64,000 nt of DNA from positions 1-64,000 of the forward strand of contig JAKUTR010000001.1 in NCBI GenBank assembly GCA_022448725.1, given 5' to 3'. The translations under genes and the position numbers were made by a program. This document shows positions 8,280-16,849 of this stretch, one piece after another. How positions within the stretch are numbered: the first letter of the stretch is position 1; each line of letters starts with the position of its first letter. The notes under the pieces were generated by a model. The model saw only the letters and a program-made list of their open reading frames with translations. It did not search any database and was not told the origin of the DNA. Source of the stretch: SAR202 cluster bacterium (GTDB lineage Bacteria; Chloroflexota; Dehalococcoidia; Lucifugimonadales; VXLM01).

Positions 8280-9433
8280 TGGAAGAAAAACAGGATTTAA
8301 CCGCGGCTCAAGAAGATCTAGAAGCTTCTGAACTCTTCCTTGAGGATGAAGAGGTACTAGTTGCCGGTCAGTGGCGGCTAATGTGGTGGCGGTTTAAGAA
8401 GCACCGAATTGCCATGGTAGGGGCAATATTTGTAATAGCGTTCTACCTTGTCGCAATTTTTGCAGATATGATTGCTATCTCGGATCCCCGCGAGTCTGAT
8501 GTTCAACAAGCATACATGCCCCCTCAAACGGTTCATTGGTTTGACGGTGGGTTTTCCCCTCATGTCAAAGGAGTCATCGGTTCTAGAGATCCTGAGAGCT
8601 ACAAAAAGGTCTATGCGATTGATTCTGACGTGAAGATACCTGTGCGTTTCTTCGTTAGGGGGTATGAGTACCACCTATTTGGATTTATCCCGCTGGATTG
8701 GCATTTAATTGGCACTGACACCGGAGAAAACGAACGCGCAGCGCCTTATTTCCTCGGTACTGACATACTTGGTAGAGACCAATGGTCTCGCATTATCTTT
8801 GGTACGAGAGTTTCCCTTACCCTTGGGCTTGCTGGTGTAGGATTGAGCCTATTTTTGGGAGTATTTCTTGGCGGAATCTCAGGTTATTACGGCGGTTGGG
8901 TGGACACTGTAGTACAACGCTTAATTGAGATTACTCGTTCTGTGCCCACCATTCCCCTTTGGATATCGCTTGCCGCCGCTGTGCCGCGTGACTGGAGTGT
9001 TACGAAGATTTACTTTGCGATTACAATTATTCTTGCCCTTTTTATTTGGACTGACTTGGGGCGTGTTGTACGAGGACGTTTCCTGGCTCTCCGCGAAGAG
9101 GATTTTGTCACAGCAGCGCGGCTGGCAGGCGCGCGTGACTTGCGCGTCATTTACCGTCACATGCTCCCAAATTTCGTTAGCCACATCATCACAGCTACCA
9201 CGCTTGCCATACCAGTAATGATCATTAGTGAGACTGCACTAAGCTTCCTTGGGCTTGGCTTACGAGCGCCTGCTGTGAGCTGGGGTGTCTTATTGCAGGA
9301 GGCCCAGAATGTTCAGACGGTGGCAGTGTACCCGTGGCTGACTTTCCCCGCTGTCCCTGTAACTATCGCGGTGCTGGCTTTTAACTTTATGGGAGACGGC
9401 ATGCGTGACGCGGCCGACCCGTACGCGAACTAG
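8279..9433 (+). CDS. ABC importer permease, DppC/OppC type
   Basis: A 384-residue inner-membrane protein starting at a GTG that overlaps the previous stop. An acidic N-terminal extension of about 45 residues precedes the first membrane segment (IAMVGAIFVIAFYLVAIFAD). A long extracytoplasmic insert with the GTDILGRDQWSRIIFGTRVS motif of DppC proteins follows, then five membrane helices with the EAA loop DFVTAARLAGARDLRVIYRH. The insert between the first segment and GTD is longer than in textbook DppC, as in the extended permease subfamily. The gene ends 3 bases before the convergent acylase stop, with no terminator seen between them. Confidence 0.92.
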   Translation: MEEKQDLTAAQEDLEASELFLEDEEVLVAGQWRLMWWRFKKHRIAMVGAIFVIAFYLVAIFADMIAISDPRESDVQQAYMPPQTVHWFDGGFSPHVKGVIGSRDPESYKKVYAIDSDVKIPVRFFVRGYEYHLFGFIPLDWHLIGTDTGENERAAPYFLGTDILGRDQWSRIIFGTRVSLTLGLAGVGLSLFLGVFLGGISGYYGGWVDTVVQRLIEITRSVPTIPLWISLAAAVPRDWSVTKIYFAITIILALFIWTDLGRVVRGRFLALREEDFVTAARLAGARDLRVIYRHMLPNFVSHIITATTLAIPVMIISETALSFLGLGLRAPAVSWGVLLQEAQNVQTVAVYPWLTFPAVPVTIAVLAFNFMGDGMRDAADPYAN

Positions 9434-9436
9434 TAT

Positions 9437-11815
9437 TTAGTTAGTCGGTTCCAACCTTAGATGGTCCGCGGCTGTGCGTATTATTCGCTCATTGTCCATC
9501 GGCAAGTAGTGGTGCTTCCCCGTTCGCCATTCTTCGTACTGGTCTCCATAGTGAGGACTTCCCGGGTGGCCTGATTGACCTGACGCGTCCACTGCCCACA
9601 GACCTGGGGGATTGTCGGCTAGCTCTGCATTGTGTCTCCAATTGGCTCCGATAGATGCGAGATAGTTCGGATCAAACCCGGTGTTGCTGACTGTGATGCC
9701 GTTACCACCTACAGGTTTACCACCTCGTGCCAACAGATCGGCGATCTCTCCACGACCAGACAGTAAATGTTCCAATGATAAAGTATGGATCCTCCCCCAT
9801 TTCCACGTACCCATCTCTGATCCGAGCCTCTCCTCTATGATAGTGAGAGCCTTAGCCATAGAGGAGAGTACAGCGTCCTCTATGGTGGAACTCTCAAAGT
9901 AGCCAGTGCTTTTCCCATTCAGTAGTCTTACCGCAAACCCTGATATTGCACCTGCGACAAGATCAACTTGGTCTTCAGGGAACTTTTCCCCTGCGATGGT
10001 CTTCGTCCACTGTTCGAAGAAATATTCATAAATGGTCGCTGCAACACTGTCAGGGCTCATCTTATAGTCCCATGAACCAAGGTGTTCTCGAGCTTGTTGA
10101 ATATTTGCTTCACCCGATGTACTAAGTAACGCGTTTAGCTCCGGTACCGTGTCAGCAGCGCGTAAAGAAAGAGTGTCCATTTGCATCTGTGCAAAGTCGC
10201 TCCGGGATATGTTGTCGGATTCCTCTAGCATTTGTCTTATCCTGCGAGCTCGGTAGCCGCTACTCCATGTTCCAGACAATGGATATGGGAAGTCCTCCGG
10301 CGCGGCGCGGTTATTTGCCGAGTGTGCATAACCAGACGGTGGATCTGCTAGCGTAGGTAGGCCCTCAACAGGTATATACCCCTCCCACTGGTGGTTTGGT
10401 TCCCAGCCAGGTCGGTACTCGCGGTTCCATTGTTTTCGGAAAGGGATCCGACCGCAGGCCTGATAACCAATCTGCCCGTTAACGTCCCCAAAAACGTAAC
10501 TCCAGGTCGGTACAACCCATGGCGCCAGTGCTTCCCTTGCCGTATCACAATCACTCGCAGATGCGAGATCAAACATACAAGTGATCTCGTCGCCGTGACT
10601 TGCTCCGACCCACTTAACAGTGACTGGTCCAGTGTCTTTGAGTGGGTCGGGAAGTAGGTCCGTGACGATTGGTCCATTGCGAGTACGGACGATATCGAGT
10701 TTTACGGCATCGCTGTCCTTGACAACTATTTCGTCAACGAAAGTCTCTGCTTTTTCCCATCCATCACCAAATCTAAACCAGCCAGGTCGTTCTGGGTCCT
10801 CCTGTTCCTTATATATATCTCGTTGCGAGCAGATGTTATTGGTAACACCCCACGCTAGTGTCTCGTTTCGTCCGAATACGATCCCGGGCACGCCTGCGTA
10901 ACCGGCACCAGCTACATTGAATTCTGGCCCTGAGAGATGCGCTTCGTACCAACATGAAACAGCTCCGAATGCTATGTGAGGATCACTCGCAACGATAGGC
11001 TTCCCGTTGGCAGATTTGTTGCCAGAAATAACCCAGTTGTTACTTCCTAGCCCGTCCTGTGGGTCACCGATCACCTCTCCTACCTTCTCAACGCCCAAGG
11101 CTGAAGTGGGATACGACCCCGTGGGAATGATACTTTCATCCTCTGCTTCACCCGTTATGAAATCATCGAGAAGCGTTCCCTCTCCTAACACACGTTTGGC
11201 TAATTCCGGAATCGCTATGATTGGCAGACGACCTGTCAAATACCAACGGAAGTCCTGCCAAATAGCATATGAGTCCAAGGCAGACCAAGGCTTAGGTCGA
11301 TAGCCCAGTAGATCAAACTCAATCGGTAAATTGTTCTGGCTTTCAAGGATGACTGCGGTTACCCCCTTAGCGAAAGAATTAAGCCGATCTCTGGTACCAG
11401 CGTCAACCTTTGGAAGTCCACGCTCCGCTATTCTGCCGATTCCAATAGTTCTTGAGAGTGTGTCACTCTCGAGTCCATCTTCACCTAGGATCTCCGACAA
11501 AGTGCCATGTGCTTTGCGCCTGTAGTAGTCGAGCTGCCACAGGCGGTCTTGAGCCATGGCATATCCATAACCGAAAAAAAGAGCACTATCATCCTTTGCG
11601 ATTATATGAGGGACGCCCCAATCATCTCGGAAAATGTCAACTTCCGAATTTACGTTCGTCCTGTGAGTGCCGCTCATCTCTGGGACACGAGCTTGTGTAT
11701 GTGTTTGCCACCAATTGATGAACTCGGCACGGGTTATGTCAGCGTCGGCACAAATAGAGTCGATGCTTTCACCTGTGCCCAATCGTATGAAGATTTCTTG
11801 GTCAGCCAAGCTCAT
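9437..11815 (-). CDS. Penicillin-acylase-family Ntn hydrolase without a signal peptide
   Basis: A 792-residue N-terminal-nucleophile amidohydrolase. The precursor is expected to self-cleave before Ser258 in GLGSNNWVISG (Gly257-Ser258), making that serine the catalytic residue. Other family landmarks are DDWGVPHIIAKDD near residue 65 and the C-terminal GGNGITVSN. The family cleaves amide bonds in acylated amines, including acyl-homoserine lactones and beta-lactams. There is no signal peptide. Instead the first 45 residues (ESIDSICADADITRAEFINW) look like a small helix-turn-helix, so the enzyme is probably cytosolic. It begins 10 bases after the MFS transporter gene, suggesting uptake followed by hydrolysis of an amide. 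Confidence 0.88.
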   Translation of the reverse strand: MSLADQEIFIRLGTGESIDSICADADITRAEFINWWQTHTQARVPEMSGTHRTNVNSEVDIFRDDWGVPHIIAKDDSALFFGYGYAMAQDRLWQLDYYRRKAHGTLSEILGEDGLESDTLSRTIGIGRIAERGLPKVDAGTRDRLNSFAKGVTAVILESQNNLPIEFDLLGYRPKPWSALDSYAIWQDFRWYLTGRLPIIAIPELAKRVLGEGTLLDDFITGEAEDESIIPTGSYPTSALGVEKVGEVIGDPQDGLGSNNWVISGNKSANGKPIVASDPHIAFGAVSCWYEAHLSGPEFNVAGAGYAGVPGIVFGRNETLAWGVTNNICSQRDIYKEQEDPERPGWFRFGDGWEKAETFVDEIVVKDSDAVKLDIVRTRNGPIVTDLLPDPLKDTGPVTVKWVGASHGDEITCMFDLASASDCDTAREALAPWVVPTWSYVFGDVNGQIGYQACGRIPFRKQWNREYRPGWEPNHQWEGYIPVEGLPTLADPPSGYAHSANNRAAPEDFPYPLSGTWSSGYRARRIRQMLEESDNISRSDFAQMQMDTLSLRAADTVPELNALLSTSGEANIQQAREHLGSWDYKMSPDSVAATIYEYFFEQWTKTIAGEKFPEDQVDLVAGAISGFAVRLLNGKSTGYFESSTIEDAVLSSMAKALTIIEERLGSEMGTWKWGRIHTLSLEHLLSGRGEIADLLARGGKPVGGNGITVSNTGFDPNYLASIGANWRHNAELADNPPGLWAVDASGQSGHPGSPHYGDQYEEWRTGKHHYLPMDNERIIRTAADHLRLEPTN

Positions 11816-11825
11816 AATCTTTCTC

Positions 11826-13052
11826 CTAATTCTTAGCGTTCTTGAGATCCGGGTGTTTTAGTATACCGAGTAGGCCTATAGCTAATACAAAGGTAAATCC
11901 CGTGAAAACAAAAGCGGGAGCGTAGCTACCTAATGTATCTGATGATGTCCCAGCGATTAATGGGCCTGTAACGGTTGGGATTATACCGATTATGCCCGAA
12001 ATACCCGATATACTCCCAAAGTACCGTAGTCCGAAACACTCCTGAACCAATAAAGTTCCTAGGACCCCGAAAGCTCCAAAGAAAAAGCCAAACAGAGGAA
12101 CCACAATCCAGATTTGATTGCCAGTTGGGAAGTAGGCAATAAGGGTAATGAAAACGATTTGGCCGGCTAGGCTTAGTATCATAGCTTGCCGAGCAGAATA
12201 TCGATCAGCAAGATACCCGAATGCGAGCTTTCCTCCCATGCCGAAAGCAGCGAGAAGACTAGCAAGTGTGACCATAGCTTTGTTGCTGGTCCCCTCGTCC
12301 AGAAGATGTACCGAGATGTGCGGTAGAAGAATACTGTAGGTGAACGAGCCGAACGCTAGGGCAACGGTCATAATGTAAAAAGTGTTGGTTCTGAGAGCCT
12401 CTCTAACCGAGAAGCCAGGGAGTTCTTTGTTTAAGTTCACACCCTTACTTTGGTCTGCGGCTATTCTTTCATGAACGATAAAAAAGGCTAATAACGTGAT
12501 GCCGAGTGCTAACACTCCAGTAGCAACGTATGCGGATGCCCAGCCCCCTATTGCAATAAAGTAACCAGTCATCAAGGATATGGTTAAGCCACCGAAATTG
12601 TTCCCCATCATGACGATACCCATTACCCGGCCACGTTTGTGGGGAAACCAGATGCCCACAAGTCGCCCCGCAGGGAGTGTGTTCGCGCCGGCAAAAAAAA
12701 TGAATTGGACAACGCTGAGCGCGTAGAAGTGCCATAGCTCTGTCATGAGTGGTCGAACCAAGAAGCTAATGGCGAGGACCGTCAAGGAAAACACAAGCAC
12801 GGGCTTAGCCCCTTTTGTGTCCATGATTCTGCCCAATATGGGTGTGGTTAGGCTGCCGATTGCTGCAAATGACAACGCGCCTCCGATGGCAGTCCGACTC
12901 CACCCAAAATCGGCTTCAAGTGGTTCCACGAAAAATCCGAAGGTGTAGTTACTTGAACCGATTGAGAGAGCTGACGCCAAGAACGCGATTGCAACGATTG
13001 GTATACCGATGTGCCAGCGGCGCCTGACCGCAGAAAGAGCGGTTGTGTACAT
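11826..13052 (-). CDS. MFS transporter, monocarboxylate/oxalate-formate antiporter-like
   Basis: A 408-residue inner-membrane carrier with about 12 predicted helices. N-terminal FFVEPLEADFGWSRTAIGGA followed by a GRIMDTKGAKPVLV loop (the MFS loop 2-3 motif) is characteristic of monocarboxylate and oxalate/formate-type members. The central hydrophilic loop lies near residues 190-215. It is the first gene of a likely two-gene operon with the amidohydrolase, and is divergent from the hydroxyacid dehydrogenase at 13152. Substrate is unknown; an organic acid or acylated amine would fit the neighbours. Confidence 0.85.
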   Translation of the reverse strand: MYTTALSAVRRRWHIGIPIVAIAFLASALSIGSSNYTFGFFVEPLEADFGWSRTAIGGALSFAAIGSLTTPILGRIMDTKGAKPVLVFSLTVLAISFLVRPLMTELWHFYALSVVQFIFFAGANTLPAGRLVGIWFPHKRGRVMGIVMMGNNFGGLTISLMTGYFIAIGGWASAYVATGVLALGITLLAFFIVHERIAADQSKGVNLNKELPGFSVREALRTNTFYIMTVALAFGSFTYSILLPHISVHLLDEGTSNKAMVTLASLLAAFGMGGKLAFGYLADRYSARQAMILSLAGQIVFITLIAYFPTGNQIWIVVPLFGFFFGAFGVLGTLLVQECFGLRYFGSISGISGIIGIIPTVTGPLIAGTSSDTLGSYAPAFVFTGFTFVLAIGLLGILKHPDLKNAKN

Positions 13053-13151
13053 GATCCCATGTTATCACCGGTGTGCTTTGAGTGATGGCGCGAAACATAC
13101 CTTTCAGCTAGAATAGTGAGGCTGAAATCCCCGCTAATTTAGGAGCGTCTA

Positions 13152-14132
13152 TTGGCTAAACCCAGAGTGTTTGTTAGTCGTGAAATTTTCCCTGAATTCA
13201 TAGATTTAATAGCCACTGAGACTGATATGGAGTTGTGGCCAGATGAGTTACCGCCACCGCGTGATGTTCTGCTAGAGAAGACTCAAGGTGTTGACGGTAT
13301 TCTATGCCTACTAACGGACAAGATTGATCCCGAATTTATGGATAACGCCGGAACTCAACTTAAGGTGATCAGTCAGATCGCTGTGGGTTTTGACAACATC
13401 GATATCCATGAAGCCACCAAACGTGGTATTCCGGTAGGCAACACGCCCGAAGTGTTGACGCAAACTACAGCCGACGCCACATGGGCGCTTATGCTAGCCG
13501 CAGCTAGGCGTATTACCGAGAGCGAGCGTGCCATTCATGCGGGTAATTGGCGTACTTGGCACCCGTTACATTACCTTGGGTACGATGTATATGGTGCGAC
13601 TTTGGGCATCATAGGTATGGGCCGTATTGGATTCGAGGTCGCTAAGCGCTCGGTGGGATTCGATATGAAAATCCTTTACTACGATGTCAACCGACGTGAA
13701 GATCTCGAGGAAGAGTTGTCGATGGAATACGTTGATAAAGATACCCTTTTAGCTGAATCTGATTTTGTCACCTTACACACGGATTTGAACGATTCTACTT
13801 ATCACATGATGGATGACAAAGCGTTTGCGAAGATGAAGTCGAATGCGATCATTGTAAACGCAGCTCGGGGCCCTGTTATTGACCCGCAGGCACTATATAG
13901 GGCACTCAAAGATTCAAAGATCGCAGGAGCGGGCCTTGATGTCACCGATCCAGAACCCATTCTTATGGATGATCCGCTCTTACAACTAGAGAACTGTGTT
14001 ATTGTCCCGCATATTGCAAGTGCGAGCCATACTACCCGACGGGAGATGTCGAGTATTGCCGCTACGAACCTTCTCAATGGAGTTAAAGGTGAGCCCCTCA
14101 TCACTTGTGTTAACCCTGAGGTATATTCCTAG
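13152..14132 (+). CDS. D-2-hydroxyacid dehydrogenase (glyoxylate/hydroxypyruvate reductase type)
   Basis: A 326-residue cytosolic NAD(P)-dependent dehydrogenase. The start is TTG at 13152 with AGGAG 6 bases upstream. The nucleotide-binding loop is GIIGMGRIGFEVAKR. The catalytic triad of the family is visible: Arg239 (NAARGPVID), Glu268 (DVTDPEPI) and His287 (VPHIASAS). Such enzymes reduce glyoxylate or hydroxypyruvate, or oxidise D-glycerate and related acids. It lies upstream of the two CehA/McbA hydrolases, with an 80-base gap to the first, so it may handle an acid released in the same pathway. The exact substrate is not determinable. Confidence 0.9.
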   Translation: MAKPRVFVSREIFPEFIDLIATETDMELWPDELPPPRDVLLEKTQGVDGILCLLTDKIDPEFMDNAGTQLKVISQIAVGFDNIDIHEATKRGIPVGNTPEVLTQTTADATWALMLAAARRITESERAIHAGNWRTWHPLHYLGYDVYGATLGIIGMGRIGFEVAKRSVGFDMKILYYDVNRREDLEEELSMEYVDKDTLLAESDFVTLHTDLNDSTYHMMDDKAFAKMKSNAIIVNAARGPVIDPQALYRALKDSKIAGAGLDVTDPEPILMDDPLLQLENCVIVPHIASASHTTRREMSSIAATNLLNGVKGEPLITCVNPEVYS

Positions 14133-14212
14133 GCTGTTTGTGCTCTCGGATTGGGGTAGACGGGATATCGAGTTGTTGGAGTAAAGCTTTTTAGTTCACG
14201 TGGGAGTTAGAT

Positions 14213-16699
14213 ATGCGAGATTATGAAGCTATTGATATCTCAGATCACTGTAATATCGGGGCTGCAATTTTAGGTGACTTGGCTGAGGATGTAGAGACTG
14301 GCCAAGCGTTCTTCCGTGGGTTGCCGTTTCTTATCGGCGGAGCCGACGAAAATTGTTGGATTGCACCTGATAAAAATGTAACTATTGCTATCGGGAATAA
14401 AGCGAGGAACATCATTGTTGCTCATGCCATGCTGGAGACTAGTCTAGGTAAGGGAGGACCTGTCGGCGAGCCTGTTGCCAACTATATTCTTCACTACAGT
14501 GATGGCACTGAAGAAAGCCATACGATACGAGAAAGATTCGAGATAGCGGCTCGGCCCGGGTATCCACCTGGTAAACCAGGCGCTCCATATCTAGCGGTTA
14601 CTGACCAGAAGGCTCAATTGTTACCCAGGGCTGAAGGTCGTTGGGATGATGCTGGGCATCGCCAGACTGAGGCAGACCAGGCAAGAGCTGAACTCTACTG
14701 GCTTTGGGCTTGGGAGAATCCCAAACCAGATGTTGAGATTGAATCGTTAGAGATTGTTCCGATCGGACAGAAATTCATTATCGCTGCTGTAACGCTGGGT
14801 AGCCTTGATGAATACCCTTTCCACCGAGAGGGAAGGAGGCCAGTCAAGATTACTCTGAAGAACCAGTCCGATGCGCAGAAACCTTTTGATATTAATGTTG
14901 ATATTGATCGAGGGGATGCAACTTATGTGTTCCCGCTGCCAGCCCTTACAGCAGAGGAGTTTCTTGGTGCTCCTTACGCTTGGGGTCAGGATGCGAACGA
15001 GACTTCAAGTCCTTCTTACGTCGAGGTATCAGCGACTCCTTCAGCAACATTTACCGTGAAACAAGGAGATGATGAACTCGCTAGAGTTAATTGGGGGGAG
15101 GTGAGTGATGACACTTCCGCCGAAACCGACCGGGTTAAGATCGAGTTGATAGATCCAGGGAAAAACTGGGTCCATGTAACGATCGTAGACGATGATACGG
15201 GGCGTCAAGTACCGTGCCGTGTTCACTTTAGGTCACCTGACGGGGTTCCTTTCCAACCACACGGATATCATAACCAGGTCAACTCCAATAACGGAACTTG
15301 GCATATGGATGTGGGCGGAGACCTTCGCCTAGGCCAAATGTCTTGGGCGTACGTTGATGGTACCTGCCAGGGATGGCTACCTCGGGGAGAAGTGATAGTG
15401 GATGTGGCCCGTGGATTTGAATATGAACCGGTCCGTACCAAGGTGAACATCAATCCGGGACAGCGTGAATTGGAATTACGGATCAAGCGCTGGAGTGACA
15501 TGAACGCTCAGGGCTGGTACAGCGGTGATTCTCACGTGCACTTTTTATCACCTACAGGTGCTCATTTGGAGGCGCAAGGCGAAGATCTCGATGTAGTGAA
15601 TCTTCTTCAATCACAATGGGGAAGTTTGTTCACGAACACCGAGGATTTTACTGGTAGCGTTAGTACTTCCGATCGCAACGAAAGCATAGTTTATGTCTCG
15701 CAAGAAAACCGTCAGCATTTTATGGGGCATATGATTTTGTGGGGCCTCAAGCAACCAGTTATGCCTTGGTGTTCTGATGGTCTAGGGGAGGCGGAGATCG
15801 GAGGGTCGATGGAGACCACCTTGGCTCACTGGGCAGATGAAGCACACGCACAGGGTGGTTTTGTTATCAACCCGCACTTCCCTGCTCCGAATGGGGAACC
15901 TGCCGCACTTATTGCCACTAACCGGCTAGATGGAATTGAGATGATTCGTCAGACGGAGTTTAACCACACTGAGTACTATCGCTACCTGAATGGCGGGTAT
16001 CGCCTCCCTCTAGTTGGTGGTACCGATAAGATGTCGAGTGATGTTCCTGTAGGACTGTATAGGACCTACGTTAATATCCCAGACGGCGATGAATTCTCAT
16101 ATTACAACTGGTGTCGCAACGTCACTAAGGGAAGAACGTTTCTTTCCGGTGGACCCCTTATTGGGATTTCTGTGGAGGGACAAGGTATTGGTGATACTCT
16201 CAACATCTCAGGTCCCGGGACAGTTGAAGTTGATGCTTGGGCTGAGAGCATCTTTCCGATCAATGTTCTGCAAATCGTGGTGAATGGGAAAGTGGTCGCT
16301 CAGTCGGACTCGAAAGACGGAGTTCGCCGATTGGAACTGAGAGAGAGAATTACACTAGACGAGCATTCCTGGGTGGCAGCCCGATGTGGGGGGCCTAATT
16401 ACATGGGGAAAGTTTTCCATATTGATGCCATGAATCGTGGTCTCATGGCACATACCTCCCCTGTCTACGTTGCAGTAGGTGGGGACTGGTGGATGTTTAG
16501 TGAAGAAACGGCTCGTTATATGCTAACGATGATTGAGGGAGATATTGATTATATTAGGAATAACTCCACCCAACACACCCACGGTAATGTGACGCACCAT
16601 CATGGTGAAGAAGACCACATTGCTTTCTTGGAGCGCCCTTTCCATCAAGCACACGAAGCCATTCATGCTCGCGCTCGTAAATATGGAGTGAATCTGTGA
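14213..16699 (+). CDS. CehA/McbA-family metallohydrolase, copy 1
   Basis: An 828-residue protein. The N-terminal half looks like beta-rich carbohydrate-binding-like modules. The C-terminal half is a PHP-type metallohydrolase domain with WYSGDSHVHF (metal-binding His441 and His443), later FVINPHFPAPNGEP and LVGGTDKMSSDVP. CehA and McbA hydrolyse carbamate-type esters such as carbaryl, and the family acts broadly on esters or phosphoesters. The tail carries a His-rich motif, HTHGNVTHHHGEEDH (residues 788-802), shared with the next gene. No signal peptide is evident. It is probably transcribed with the downstream paralogue, from which it is separated by 150 bases. Natural substrate unknown. Confidence 0.82.
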   Translation: MRDYEAIDISDHCNIGAAILGDLAEDVETGQAFFRGLPFLIGGADENCWIAPDKNVTIAIGNKARNIIVAHAMLETSLGKGGPVGEPVANYILHYSDGTEESHTIRERFEIAARPGYPPGKPGAPYLAVTDQKAQLLPRAEGRWDDAGHRQTEADQARAELYWLWAWENPKPDVEIESLEIVPIGQKFIIAAVTLGSLDEYPFHREGRRPVKITLKNQSDAQKPFDINVDIDRGDATYVFPLPALTAEEFLGAPYAWGQDANETSSPSYVEVSATPSATFTVKQGDDELARVNWGEVSDDTSAETDRVKIELIDPGKNWVHVTIVDDDTGRQVPCRVHFRSPDGVPFQPHGYHNQVNSNNGTWHMDVGGDLRLGQMSWAYVDGTCQGWLPRGEVIVDVARGFEYEPVRTKVNINPGQRELELRIKRWSDMNAQGWYSGDSHVHFLSPTGAHLEAQGEDLDVVNLLQSQWGSLFTNTEDFTGSVSTSDRNESIVYVSQENRQHFMGHMILWGLKQPVMPWCSDGLGEAEIGGSMETTLAHWADEAHAQGGFVINPHFPAPNGEPAALIATNRLDGIEMIRQTEFNHTEYYRYLNGGYRLPLVGGTDKMSSDVPVGLYRTYVNIPDGDEFSYYNWCRNVTKGRTFLSGGPLIGISVEGQGIGDTLNISGPGTVEVDAWAESIFPINVLQIVVNGKVVAQSDSKDGVRRLELRERITLDEHSWVAARCGGPNYMGKVFHIDAMNRGLMAHTSPVYVAVGGDWWMFSEETARYMLTMIEGDIDYIRNNSTQHTHGNVTHHHGEEDHIAFLERPFHQAHEAIHARARKYGVNL

Positions 16700-16704
16700 A
16701 TTAG

Positions 16705-16718
16705 AGCGTCTAGACGCT
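16705..16718. other. 14-base perfect palindrome between the paralogous hydrolase genes
   Basis: AGCGTCTAGACGCT is fully self-complementary and begins 5 bases after the stop of copy 1. It could be an operator or a weak mRNA end structure; there is no T-run after it. The rest of the 150-base gap holds only the ribosome binding site (AGGAG at about 16841) of copy 2. Confidence 0.3.
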
Positions 16719-16849
16719 TTGAAAGTCGACTGGTCCGATTAACGCGTATAGAGTGACACAGGGACGAAGTTTCTTAAAGTAACGGTACCTCCGATGGGTG
16801 TGGAAGGTATCAATTGGCTGGGCATGTCATACCAAGCTAGGAGTTAAGA

